Positions 9,332 through 17,826 of a stretch of 64,000 nt of DNA are shown here, one piece after another. The translations under genes were made by a program, and so were the position numbers. The stretch spans positions 414,926-478,925 of the forward strand of contig NZ_JASZYS010000004.1 of the NCBI RefSeq assembly GCF_030316845.1, given 5' to 3'. A model generated the notes under the pieces. That model had not been told where the DNA came from and made no database searches. It saw only the letters and a program-made list of their open reading frames with translations. The stretch is from Variovorax davisae. GTDB lineage: Bacteria; Pseudomonadota; Gammaproteobacteria; Burkholderiales; Burkholderiaceae_C. Every line of letters starts with the position of its first letter. The first letter of the stretch is position 1.

Positions 9332-9347
9332 TGCAACAGTCGTGCCG
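9332..9347 (-). promoter_or_regulatory. Sigma54-type promoter motif facing ureA
   Basis: Read on the minus strand the bases are CGGCAC-GACTG-TTGCA, matching the RpoN consensus TGGCAC-N5-TTGCA at all but the first base and giving the essential GG-N10-GC spacing. Transcription would begin near 9321, leaving a leader of about 43 bases before ureA. This fits nitrogen-controlled urease expression. Confidence 0.65.
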
Positions 9348-9363
9348 TGGCACGAAAGCTGCA
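9348..9363 (+). promoter_or_regulatory. Sigma54-type promoter motif facing the permease-kinase
   Basis: TGGCAC-GAAAG-CTGCA again fits GG-N10-GC, with one mismatch in the -12 element. It abuts the oppositely directed motif at 9332-9347, and the two -24 boxes together form the palindrome TCGTGCC-GT-GGCACGA (9340-9355). The predicted start near 9374 coincides with the GTG proposed for the kinase, leaving no leader, so this copy may be only the by-product of the palindrome. Confidence 0.4.
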
Positions 9364-9376
9364 CCAATGCGGTGTG
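9360..9376. promoter_or_regulatory. NtrC-like binding site
   Basis: TGCACC-AATGC-GGTGTG matches 10 of 12 conserved bases of the NtrC dyad TGCACC-N5-GGTGCA, with the exact spacing. It lies about 47 bases upstream of the predicted ureA transcription start, closer than most NtrC enhancers, and it overlaps the plus-strand -12 element. Assignment is from pattern and context only. Confidence 0.4.
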
Positions 9377-12300
9377 GATCTCCCAGCCGTCTCCCCCGCT
9401 CCGAGCGACGAAGCGCCGCAGCGCATCGTCAAGGTCCGGCGCGACTACAACAGCTGGGTCGCCCGCGAGACGCTGGAGGACTACGCGCTGCGCTACACGC
9501 CGCAGCGCTTCCGCCGGATGTCCGAGTGGCGGGTCGCCAGCACGGCCTTCGGCGGCGCCGCCTCGTTCCTGATCCTGGAGGCGGTCGGCGCCACGCTGCT
9601 GGTGCAGTACGGCTTCGCCAACGCCTTCTGGGCCATCCTGTGCACCGGGCTGATCATCTTCCTGGCCGGGCTGCCGATCAGCGTCTACGCCGCGCGCTAC
9701 GGCGTCGACATGGACCTGCTCACGCGCGGCGCCGGCTTCGGCTACATCGGCTCGACCCTGACCTCGCTCATCTACGCCTCGTTCACCTTCATCTTCTTCG
9801 CGCTGGAGGCCGCGGTGATGGCCTATGCGCTCGAGCTCGCGCTCGGCATCCCGCCGATCTGGGGTTACCTCATCTGCGCGCTGGTCGTGATCCCCCTGGT
9901 CACGCACGGCATCTCGGCCATCAGCTGGCTGCAGGTCTGGACCCAGCCGGTCTGGCTGCTGATGCTGGTCGTGCCCTTCGGCTACGTGCTGGCGCGCGAT
10001 CCTGGTGCGTTCGCCGGGGTGACGCACTACATCGGTTCCAAATCGAAGCTGGACGGCTTCGATCTGCACCTCTTCGGTGCCGCGCTGACCGTCGGCATCG
10101 CCCTCATCACCCAGATGGGCGAGCAGGCCGACTACCTGCGCTTCATGCCGGCACGCACGGCCGCCAACCGCGGCCGCTGGTGGGCCGGCGTGCTGGCCGG
10201 CGGTCCGGGCTGGGTGGTGCTCGGCGTGCTCAAGATGCTGGGGGGCGCCTTGCTCGCCTACCTGGCGATCAGCCACATGGTGCCGCCCGAGCGCGCGGTC
10301 GATCCGAACCAGATGTACCTGGCGGCCTACGAGTACGTGTTCCCGAACTACGGCTGGGCGGTGGCCGCGACCGCGATCTTCGTCGTCATCTCGCAGCTCA
10401 AGATCAACGTCACCAACGCCTATGCCGGCTCGCTGGCCTGGAGCAACTTCTTCTCGCGCGTCACGCACAGCCATCCGGGCCGCGTGGTGTGGGTGGTGTT
10501 CAACGCGCTGATCGCCTTCATGCTGATGGAGATGAACGTGTTCGAGGCGCTGGGCGACGTGCTGGGCCTCTACGCCAACATCGCGATCGCCTGGATGATG
10601 GCGGTGGTGGCCGACCTGGTCATCAACAAGCCGCTGGGCCTGTCGCCGCCGGGCATCGAGTTCAAGCGCGCCCACCTGTGGGACATCAACCCGGTCGGTG
10701 TCGGCGCGATGGCGCTGGCCTCGGGGCTGTCGATCACCGCCCACCTCGGCGTCTTCGGGCCCCTGGCGCAGGCCTTCTCGGCCCTGATCGCACTCGGCAC
10801 CGCCTTCGTCGCATCGCCGTTGATCGCCTGGGCCACGCGCGGCAAGTACTACATTGCGCGGGTCTCCAGCGAGGGCGGTGCCGCGCCCTTCGCGCCGTCG
10901 ACGCAGCGCTCGGCGATCCGCTGGGCGCGGGTCGAATCGGGCGCCGGCAGCTACCGCCGGCTGGTCACGCAGCGCTGCGTGATCTGCGAGCGGGAATACG
11001 AAGGCCCGGACATGGCGCACTGCCCCGCCTACCAGGGCGCCATCTGTTCGCTCTGCTGCACCCTGGACGCGCGCTGCGGCGACCTCTGCAAGCCGCAGGC
11101 GAGCCTGTCGGCGCAATGGTCGGGTGCGCTGCGCTGGCTGTTGCCGCGCCGCGTCTGGCCCTACCTCGACACCGGGCTCGGCCATTTCCTGCTGCTGATG
11201 CTGATCGTCGTGCCCCTGCTGGCCGGCGTCTTCGGCGTGCTGTACCAGCAGGAGCTGCGCGCGCTCGGGGACGCGCTGCTGGGCGAGGGCGCCCAGGCCA
11301 GCACCCAGCCGGCCGCGCTGCGCTCGGGTTTCCTCAAGGCCTACATGGCGCTGCTGGTGATCGCGGGCATCGTCGCCTGGTGGCTGGTGCTGGCGCACCA
11401 GAGCCGCAAGGTGGCGCAGGAGGAATCGAACCGCCAGACCCACCTGCTGGTGCGCGAGATCGAGCTGCACCGCAAGACCGACCGCGCGCTGCAGGCGGCC
11501 AAGCAGAGCGCCGACCAGGCGCGCGGCATCGCCGAGGAGGCCAAGCGCGCGGCCGACCAGGCCAACCAGGCCAAGAGCCGCTACATCAGCGCCATCAGCC
11601 ACGAGCTGCGCACGCCGCTCAACAGCATCCTGGGCTATGCGCAGCTGATGGGCGAGGATGCGGCCGTGCCGCCGCATCGCCGGCAGGCGGTGGCGGTGAT
11701 CAGGCGCGGCGGCGAGCACCTGCTGTCACTGATCGAGGGCACGCTGGACATCGCCCACATCGAGGCCGGCAAGCTGACCTTGAATGCGCGCCCGATGCAG
11801 TTCGCCGACCTGATGAGCGAGCTGGCCGACATGTTCGAGCTGGCCGCCGAGGAGAAGGGCCTCGCTTTCCGCTTCGAGCCCAGCGGCAGCCTGCCCGAGC
11901 TGGTGCGCGCGGACGAGAAGCGGGTGCGGCAGATCCTCATCAACCTGCTGGGCAATGCGATCAAGTTCACCGCCGCGGGGCAGGTCACGCTGCGGCTGCG
12001 CTATGCGCGCGAGTTCGCCGCGATCGAGATCGAGGACACCGGTCCGGGCATGTCGGCCGAGGAGCTCGGGCGCATCTTCGAGCCCTTCGCGCGCGGCGCC
12101 ACGGCCGGACCGGCGGCACCCGGCGCCGGCCTGGGGCTGACCATCGCCAAGATGCTGATCGACCTGATGGGCGGCGAGATGAACGTGCAGAGCACGCCCG
12201 GCGCCGGCTCGGTGTTCAGCCTGCGGCTGTTCCTGCCGCGCGTGCACGAGCTGCCCGCCGGCAGCGGCCGTCGCGTGCCGGCGCCCGTGGCGCGGCTGCG

Positions 12301-12940
12301 GCGCGGCTACGAGGGCGGCCGGCGGCGCCTGCTGGTGGTCGACAACGAGGAAGCCGATCGCGAGCTGCTGGTGCAGGTGCTGGCGCCGCTGGGCTTCGAG
12401 CTGCGCACCGCCGCCAGCGGCCATGACGCGCTGGACCTGGTCGCGGCCGGCTGGCGTCCGGATGCGATGTTCGTCGACCTCGCGATGCCCGGCATCGACG
12501 GCTGGGAGACCATCCGCCGGTCGCGTGCGCTCGGGCTGGCCGACGCCGCGGTGGCGATCGTCTCGGCCAACGCCTTCGACAAGCGCCTCGACAACGACGT
12601 CGGCATCACGCCCGACGATTTCTTCGTCAAGCCGGTGCGCCACAGCGAGCTGCTCGACTGGCTCGAACGCCGGCTCGGCATCCGCTGGACCGAGCATCCG
12701 GCCGCGGCGCCGGTGGCCCAGCCGGCCGCGGTGGTGCTGCCCTCCACGGCGCGCTTGCGCGCGCTCGAGGAGGCGGTGGGCCTGGGCTATTTTCGAGGCA
12801 TCATGAATCAACTCGACGACATCGACGCGGCCGAGCCCGAATGCGCGGCCTGGACCGATGCCCAGCGCGCGCTGGCGCGGCAATTCCAGTTCGAGGCCAT
12901 GAGCCGGGCCTTGAGCGCGGCCGCCGGGACGACGCCATGA
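9374..12940 (+). CDS. NCS1-type permease fused to hybrid sensor histidine kinase
   Basis: About 1,188 residues. Residues 1-500 are a multi-pass cytosine/purine permease-like (NCS1) module, opening DYNSWVARETLEDYALRYTP. A Cys-rich linker follows (about 536-575, CVIC, CSLCC, CGDLC), then a pair of membrane segments, a coiled coil, HisKA (SHELRTPLNS, phospho-His near 743), HATPase_c (EDTGPGMSAEEL, GAGLGLTIAKMLI) and a receiver domain (phospho-Asp near 1035 in MFVDLAMPG). This is a transporter-shaped sensor that should pass phosphate to the overlapping response regulator gene (ATGA). It is divergent from ureA, so urea or a related nitrogen compound is a possible signal; that is inference. The start is uncertain: GTG 9347 and GTG 9281 are also in frame, and none has a good ribosome site. 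Confidence 0.85.
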   Translation: MDLPAVSPAPSDEAPQRIVKVRRDYNSWVARETLEDYALRYTPQRFRRMSEWRVASTAFGGAASFLILEAVGATLLVQYGFANAFWAILCTGLIIFLAGLPISVYAARYGVDMDLLTRGAGFGYIGSTLTSLIYASFTFIFFALEAAVMAYALELALGIPPIWGYLICALVVIPLVTHGISAISWLQVWTQPVWLLMLVVPFGYVLARDPGAFAGVTHYIGSKSKLDGFDLHLFGAALTVGIALITQMGEQADYLRFMPARTAANRGRWWAGVLAGGPGWVVLGVLKMLGGALLAYLAISHMVPPERAVDPNQMYLAAYEYVFPNYGWAVAATAIFVVISQLKINVTNAYAGSLAWSNFFSRVTHSHPGRVVWVVFNALIAFMLMEMNVFEALGDVLGLYANIAIAWMMAVVADLVINKPLGLSPPGIEFKRAHLWDINPVGVGAMALASGLSITAHLGVFGPLAQAFSALIALGTAFVASPLIAWATRGKYYIARVSSEGGAAPFAPSTQRSAIRWARVESGAGSYRRLVTQRCVICEREYEGPDMAHCPAYQGAICSLCCTLDARCGDLCKPQASLSAQWSGALRWLLPRRVWPYLDTGLGHFLLLMLIVVPLLAGVFGVLYQQELRALGDALLGEGAQASTQPAALRSGFLKAYMALLVIAGIVAWWLVLAHQSRKVAQEESNRQTHLLVREIELHRKTDRALQAAKQSADQARGIAEEAKRAADQANQAKSRYISAISHELRTPLNSILGYAQLMGEDAAVPPHRRQAVAVIRRGGEHLLSLIEGTLDIAHIEAGKLTLNARPMQFADLMSELADMFELAAEEKGLAFRFEPSGSLPELVRADEKRVRQILINLLGNAIKFTAAGQVTLRLRYAREFAAIEIEDTGPGMSAEELGRIFEPFARGATAGPAAPGAGLGLTIAKMLIDLMGGEMNVQSTPGAGSVFSLRLFLPRVHELPAGSGRRVPAPVARLRRGYEGGRRRLLVVDNEEADRELLVQVLAPLGFELRTAASGHDALDLVAAGWRPDAMFVDLAMPGIDGWETIRRSRALGLADAAVAIVSANAFDKRLDNDVGITPDDFFVKPVRHSELLDWLERRLGIRWTEHPAAAPVAQPAAVVLPSTARLRALEEAVGLGYFRGIMNQLDDIDAAEPECAAWTDAQRALARQFQFEAMSRALSAAAGTTP

Positions 12941-13953
12941 GCGTAGCGAAGGATCCCCCGATGCTGGTCGACACGCTGCGCGGCAGCGGCGGCAACAGCG
13001 ACCTGGTGCTGATCGTCGACGACGTGCCCGACAACCTCGCGGTGCTGCACGATGCGCTCGACGAATCGGGCTACACCGTGCTGGTCGCCACCAGCGGCGA
13101 GCAGGCGCTGCAGCGCGCGGCGCAGGCGCGGCCGGACATCGTGCTGCTCGACGCGATGATGCCGGGCATCGACGGCTTCGAAGTCGCGCGCCGGCTCAAG
13201 GCCGATGCCGCGACCGCGCACATCCCGATCGTCTTCATGACCGGGCTGACCGAGACCGAGCACCTGGTGGCCGCGCTGGAGGCCGGCGGCGTCGACTACG
13301 TGACCAAGCCGATCAAGCCCAAGGAAGTGCTGGCGCGCATGAACGTGCACCTGCAGGGCGCGCGGCGCGCGCGCCAGGAAGCGCAGCAGGCGGGCCAGGC
13401 GCGCAACGCGCTCGATGCCTTCGGCTATGCCAGCATCACGGTGCGCATGCCCGAGGGCAAGCTGATCTGGCAGACCGCGCTGGCGCGCGAGATGCTGCTG
13501 CGCTACTGCGGAACCAGCGCGCCGGTGACGCCGCCGGCGGTGCTCGAATGGCTGCGGCGCCACCTGCCCGATGCGCAGCAGCGCCAGATCGAACCGCCGG
13601 CCCTGGCGATCGCGCAAGGTGCCGCCAGCCTGAGCCTGCGGCTGCACCAGCAGACCGGCCACGACGACGAGGGCGACGATTGGCTGATCATCATGCGCGA
13701 GGTGTCGGACACCACGGTGATCGAGGCCATGAGCCTGAGCCTGAAGCTGACGGCGCGCGAGGCCGAGGTGCTGTACTGGGTGGTCAAGGGCAAGACCAAC
13801 AAGGACATCGGCGAGATCCTCGGCAGCAGTCCGGCCACCGCCAAGAAGCATCTCGAAAGGGTCTACGTGAAGCTGGGCGTCGAGACCCGGACGGCCGCGG
13901 CGGGCGTCGCCATGAAACGCATTCGCGAGTTGCAGCCCCAGTTCGAAATCTGA
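12937..13953 (+). CDS. Response regulator with receiver and LuxR-type HTH
   Basis: A 338-residue regulator. Residues about 20-140 are a receiver domain with acidic pocket IVDD, phospho-Asp in VLLDAMMPGIDG and the conserved Lys of VTKPIKPKE. A middle segment of about 120 residues has no recognised fold, though LDAFGYASITVRMPEGKLIW looks PAS-like. The C-terminus is a LuxR-type HTH (LTAREAEVLYWVVKGKTNKDIGE, then AKKHLERVYVKLGV). The ATG overlaps the kinase stop by four bases, so the two are co-translated and very likely cognate. Targets may include the divergent urease operon, which is inference. Confidence 0.92.
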   Translation: MSVAKDPPMLVDTLRGSGGNSDLVLIVDDVPDNLAVLHDALDESGYTVLVATSGEQALQRAAQARPDIVLLDAMMPGIDGFEVARRLKADAATAHIPIVFMTGLTETEHLVAALEAGGVDYVTKPIKPKEVLARMNVHLQGARRARQEAQQAGQARNALDAFGYASITVRMPEGKLIWQTALAREMLLRYCGTSAPVTPPAVLEWLRRHLPDAQQRQIEPPALAIAQGAASLSLRLHQQTGHDDEGDDWLIIMREVSDTTVIEAMSLSLKLTAREAEVLYWVVKGKTNKDIGEILGSSPATAKKHLERVYVKLGVETRTAAAGVAMKRIRELQPQFEI

Positions 13954-13982
13954 GTCACGCGAGGCCCCTAGAATGCGCCGCC

Positions 13983-14648
13983 ATGGCCCGTCTGCTTCTT
14001 CTCCCGCTGCTCAGCCTGCTCGCGACGCCGGGCCATGCGGGCGGGCACTTCGACATCGATGACGCGGGCACGCTGGACGAAGGCCAGTGCCAGTACGAAG
14101 TCTGGGGCGGGCGCTTCGGCCGCGAACGGGTCACCGACTACCACCTGGGCCCCGCATGCCGGGTCGGCCCGGTCGAACTCGGCTTCAACATCGACCGCGC
14201 ATCGGTGCCGGGCGAACATGCCTATGGCGTCGGGCCGCAGCTCAAGTGGACCTTCACGCAGCAGCCGGACAAGACCGATCTCAGTGCCGCCTTGTTCTTC
14301 AGTGCCGTATGGGATGCCACGCACGGCGGCCGCGCGGGCGGCCAGTTCGCCGTGCCCGTGACCTGGCACGCGCTCGACAGCCTGTGGATCAATGTCAACG
14401 TGGGGTACGACTGGGCACCCGGCAGCGGCGAGCGAACCGGCCGCGGCGGGCTTCAGGGGGCCTGGGCGCTCGACGACAGGCTGTACCTGGTGGCCGAGCG
14501 CTTTCGCGCCTTCGACACCTGGAGCACGCGCGCCGGCCTGCGCTTCAATCTGACGCCGACGATCAGCGTCGACCTGAGCGCCGCGCGCAGCGGCCCGGAC
14601 CGTGTCCGGGGCTACGCGATCGGGCTCAACCAGGTCTTCTCGCGTTGA
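13983..14648 (+). CDS. Exported beta-rich outer membrane-type protein, unknown function
   Basis: A 221-residue protein with signal peptide MARLLLLPLLSLLATPGHAGG. The mature part alternates polar and hydrophobic residues in strands such as GPQLKWTFTQQ, SLWINVNVGYDW and RAGLRFNLTPTISVDLSAA and ends GLNQVFSR, with aromatic girdles typical of a small beta-barrel. No enzymatic motif is visible. It begins 29 bases after the response regulator on the same strand and could be co-transcribed, but may have its own promoter. It abuts the convergent gene at 14649. Confidence 0.6.
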   Translation: MARLLLLPLLSLLATPGHAGGHFDIDDAGTLDEGQCQYEVWGGRFGRERVTDYHLGPACRVGPVELGFNIDRASVPGEHAYGVGPQLKWTFTQQPDKTDLSAALFFSAVWDATHGGRAGGQFAVPVTWHALDSLWINVNVGYDWAPGSGERTGRGGLQGAWALDDRLYLVAERFRAFDTWSTRAGLRFNLTPTISVDLSAARSGPDRVRGYAIGLNQVFSR

Positions 14649-14999
14649 CTACAGCGCAGCCTGGCGCGAGAACGAGACCTTCGGCTTGTTGTAGGCGCTC
14701 GGCACCTGGTCGCGATAGAACGCGCGGCGGTCGAGGCTGGCGAACGGGTCGTGCGCCTTGGCGACCGCTTCGGCATTCACGGCCGAGCGGCTGGCAGTGG
14801 AGGTGAAGGTCTGCGCGCCAGCGCTGGCACCTTCGCCATAGGCGTTGCCCGCACGTGCGGCAACGACGCCCTGGCCCGCCACTTCGGAGCGGCTGGCCGA
14901 CGAGGTCAGCGCATGCACGCCGTCATAGGTTTCCGCATGGGCACCGGCAGCAGCCAGCAAGGACAGGGCAGCGGCGGCGATCACTTTCGAGGCATTCAT
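14649..14999 (-). CDS. Small exported protein (DUF4148-like), sometimes misnamed helicase SNF2
   Basis: A 116-residue protein with signal peptide cut after AGAHA (about residue 22) and a Ser/Ala-rich mature part holding two related halves, ALTSSASRSEVAGQGVVAARAG and FTSTASRSAVNAEAVAKAHD. The repeat SRSxVxxxxVxAA is the pattern of small periplasmic DUF4148-type proteins common in Burkholderiales, in which similar entries have carried a wrong helicase label. It has no helicase motif. The role is unknown. Confidence 0.6.
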   Translation of the reverse strand: MNASKVIAAAALSLLAAAGAHAETYDGVHALTSSASRSEVAGQGVVAARAGNAYGEGASAGAQTFTSTASRSAVNAEAVAKAHDPFASLDRRAFYRDQVPSAYNKPKVSFSRQAAL

Positions 15000-15110
15000 T
15001 TCGGTTCCTTCACAGGGGTTGGTTGGTGAGGAGAAGTTTGGCGCCGAACCCCACCTTGCAACCGCCGCAAACGGAACAGCGGCGTTAACGGACTGGAAAC
15101 AATCCGAGCC

Positions 15111-16820
15111 CTAGATTTCGGCCCCCTCGACCAGGAAGCGCACTCGCCGCACGCCCTGCCATTCGTCGGCATCGAGCCGCCAGGCCAGCACCACTTTGGG
15201 CGGCAGCGGCTCGGTGTGGCCGAACCAGATGCCGTCCACCGGCTTGCCGCGGTGCCTGAGCTTGAGCGCCAGGTGCTTCTCGCCGACCAGGCGCTGCGAC
15301 ACCACCTCGACCTCCTCGCTGAAGGTCGGCGGCGCGAAGCCTTGGCCCCAGACTTCGCGATGCAGCGTGTCGACCATGTCGACGCGCAGGTACTCGGGTG
15401 CCAGGGGCCCGTCGGTGTCGAGCCGGCGGGTCAGGGTGGCGGCGTCGAGCCACTCCTGCGCGACCTGCGCCAGGGCCTGCTCGAAGACCGGGAACTGCTC
15501 GCGCGCCACCGTGCAGCCGGCCGCCATCGCGTGGCCGCCGAAGCGCAGCAGCACGCCGGGATGGCGCTTGGCGACCAGGTCGAGCGCATCGCGCAGGTGG
15601 AAGCCGGGGATCGAGCGCCCGGAGCCCTTGAGTTCGTGCGCCTTGCCGTCGGCGGCGCTGGCCGCGAAGACGAAGGTCGGCCGGTGGAAGCGGTCCTTGA
15701 TGCGCGAGGCCACGATGCCGACCACGCCTTCGTGGAAGTCGGCGCCGAAGACGCTGATCGCGGCCGGCGGCGCCAGGCTGTCGTCGAACAGCGTCTCGGC
15801 CAGCAGCAGCGCCTTGTCGCGCATGCCGCCTTCGATGTCGCGCCGCTCCCGGTTGATGCCGTCGAGCAGGTTCGCGAGTTCGTCGGCGCGGCCGGCGTCG
15901 TCGGTCAGCAGGCACTCGATGCCGAGCGTCATGTCGGCCAGCCGGCCGGCGGCATTGATGCGCGGCCCGAGCGCGAAGCCGAAGTCGAAGGTGGTGGCCG
16001 CTGCCGCCTGGCGGCCGGCGGCCTTGAACAGCGCGGCGATGCCCACCGGCATCGCACCGCCGCGGATGCGGCGCAGGCCCTGGGCCACGAGGCGGCGGTT
16101 GTTGGCATCGAGCCGGACCACGTCGGCGACGGTGCCGAGCGCGACCAGCGGCAGCAGCGCGTCGAGCTTGGGCTGGTTGCCGAGGTCGAAGACGCCGCGC
16201 GTGCGCAGTTCGGTGCGCAGCGCCAGCAGCACGTAGAACATCACGCCGACGCCGGCGATGCTCTTGCTGTCGAATTCGCAGCCGGGCTGGTTCGGGTTCA
16301 CCAGCACGTCGGCGGCGGGCAGAAGCGGACCCGGCAGGTGGTGGTCGGTCACCAGCACCGCGAGCCCGCGCGCCTTCGCCGCCGCCACGCCATCGACGCT
16401 CGCGATGCCGTTGTCGACCGTGATCAGCAGCTCGGCCCCGCTCGCGGCCACGCGCTCGGCGATCGGCGGCGTCAGGCCGTAGCCGTCGACCACCCGGTCG
16501 GGCACCAGGTAGGCGACATGGCGCGCCCCCAGCAGCCGCAGGCCGCGCACCGCCACCGCACAGGCGGTCGCGCCGTCGCAGTCGTAGTCGGCGACGATGC
16601 ACAGCCGCCGCTGGTCGCGGATCGCGTCGGCCAGCAGCAGGGCGGCCTCGCGTGCGCCGCGCAGCGTGGCGGGCGGCAGCAGCCGCGCCAGGCCGTCGTC
16701 GAGCTCATCCTTCGACAGCACGCCGCGCGCGGCATAGAGCCGCGCCAGCAGCGGATGCACGCCGGCCTGCTCCAGCGCCCAGGCACTGCGCGGCGGGATG
16801 TCCCGGGCCAGGATCTTCAT
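15111..16820 (-). CDS. recJ: Single-stranded-DNA-specific exonuclease RecJ
   Basis: A 569-residue 5'-3' exonuclease of the DHH superfamily, used in RecF-pathway recombination and mismatch repair. Motif I is ADYDCDGATA, motif II the Asp of LITVDNGIAS, motif III VTDHHLPG (the DHH triad), motif IV around ALGTVADVV, and the DHHA1 part carries RFGGHAMAAGCTV. The C-terminal OB-like domain includes GIWFGHTEPLPP. Length is typical. Start at MKILARDIPPR. It follows the COG4255-type gene by two bases, suggesting one transcript. Confidence 0.97.
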   Translation of the reverse strand: MKILARDIPPRSAWALEQAGVHPLLARLYAARGVLSKDELDDGLARLLPPATLRGAREAALLLADAIRDQRRLCIVADYDCDGATACAVAVRGLRLLGARHVAYLVPDRVVDGYGLTPPIAERVAASGAELLITVDNGIASVDGVAAAKARGLAVLVTDHHLPGPLLPAADVLVNPNQPGCEFDSKSIAGVGVMFYVLLALRTELRTRGVFDLGNQPKLDALLPLVALGTVADVVRLDANNRRLVAQGLRRIRGGAMPVGIAALFKAAGRQAAAATTFDFGFALGPRINAAGRLADMTLGIECLLTDDAGRADELANLLDGINRERRDIEGGMRDKALLLAETLFDDSLAPPAAISVFGADFHEGVVGIVASRIKDRFHRPTFVFAASAADGKAHELKGSGRSIPGFHLRDALDLVAKRHPGVLLRFGGHAMAAGCTVAREQFPVFEQALAQVAQEWLDAATLTRRLDTDGPLAPEYLRVDMVDTLHREVWGQGFAPPTFSEEVEVVSQRLVGEKHLALKLRHRGKPVDGIWFGHTEPLPPKVVLAWRLDADEWQGVRRVRFLVEGAEI

Positions 16821-16822
16821 GG

Positions 16823-17791
16823 TCACAGCGCCTCGAGGAAGGACGCCGCCGTCGGGCGGCCGAACAGCCCCTTGGCCCAGGCGGCCAGGCCGCGCGGGCG
16901 GACCGCGAAGCGCTGCGCGCTGCGGTCGCCGCACAGCGTCAGCGTGACGGCTTCGCCGGCGCTGCAGGCAGCCAGCAATTCGGCCACCGGGCCGGCGTCG
17001 AGGGCCTGCCAGGCCGAGGCCCAGGCGGCACCGTCGTCACGCAGGGCGGGGGTGCGCAGCGCATCGGCCACGGTGGGGCCAGCCTGCGGCACGGTGAAGC
17101 CGGCGGGCAGCACGCCGGTGCCGCTGAGCCAGAAGGAATTGATCGGCGGCACGCCGCGGGCGGCGCGGGCGTCGTTCACGCGTTCGGTGTAGAGCAGCAT
17201 CTGCATCTCGTTCTGCAGCCGGCGCAGCGGCCGGCCGGCGTCGGACAGGGGCGACCACTGCGAGATCGGGAAGCCGACCGCGCGGTCGATCGACGCCGTC
17301 GCCAGGCCGTCGAAGATCGGTCCCTGCGCCAGCCAGCGGCCCGGCGTCGCCGAGGCATGCAGCGCGATGCCGTCTTCCTCGAAGAACGGCAGGGCCGCCG
17401 CCAGCAGCGCATCGGACTCCTCGGCGTCGATCTCGATCGCGGCCGGATCGCCCAGCATCACGTCGTCGATGCCCACCTGCCAATGGCACAGCGTGGCGAC
17501 GCCCCAGGCCTGGCCGCCCTCGGTCGGACCCAGGCCGGAGCGTGTCGCTTCCAGCGCGGCCCAGGGAATGCAGCCGTCGGCGGCCGCGATGCCGAGCGCC
17601 TCGGCCAGGGCGCGCTCGTGCGGCGGCGAGCGGGTGCTGTCGTCCTGGGTGTCCTCGTGCACCCGCGCGAGCCGGGCCAGCAAGGTTTCGAGCTTGGGCA
17701 GCCGCAGGCCGGCCAGCGCCGCGCGGCAGGCGGGGGAGCCCCGGCCGGCGAAGGGAACGAGCAGATGGCGGGCGTTGGGCGGTGCGGACAT
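16823..17791 (-). CDS. Conserved hypothetical protein beside recJ (COG4255-like, sometimes called phosphoglycerate mutase-like)
   Basis: A 322-residue cytoplasmic protein rich in Ala and Leu. It has a conserved-looking block INSFWLSGTGVLP near residues 215-230 and an acidic N-terminal half with EEDGIALHASATPGRWL. In Burkholderiales, proteins of this kind sit directly upstream of recJ and are annotated only as a conserved family, at times linked to alkaline-phosphatase-fold phosphoglycerate mutases. I see no metal-binding motif that would prove an enzyme activity. The two-base gap to recJ argues for a linked role in DNA metabolism, but this is weak evidence. Confidence 0.7.
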   Translation of the reverse strand: MSAPPNARHLLVPFAGRGSPACRAALAGLRLPKLETLLARLARVHEDTQDDSTRSPPHERALAEALGIAAADGCIPWAALEATRSGLGPTEGGQAWGVATLCHWQVGIDDVMLGDPAAIEIDAEESDALLAAALPFFEEDGIALHASATPGRWLAQGPIFDGLATASIDRAVGFPISQWSPLSDAGRPLRRLQNEMQMLLYTERVNDARAARGVPPINSFWLSGTGVLPAGFTVPQAGPTVADALRTPALRDDGAAWASAWQALDAGPVAELLAACSAGEAVTLTLCGDRSAQRFAVRPRGLAAWAKGLFGRPTAASFLEAL

Positions 17792-17826
17792 GGGCCTATT
17801 GTCCGGGATGCCACAATTGTTTCCTT

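Noticed and set aside
9281..9373. Extension of the permease-kinase to GTG 9281 or 9347
   Set aside because: GTG 9281 would begin three bases from the ureA start and run through the promoter motifs; no ribosome site is seen. The start stays uncertain.
14649..14999. Helicase SNF2 label for the small exported protein
   Set aside because: The protein has 116 residues, a signal peptide and no ATPase motif; the label is known as a wrong name for this kind of protein.
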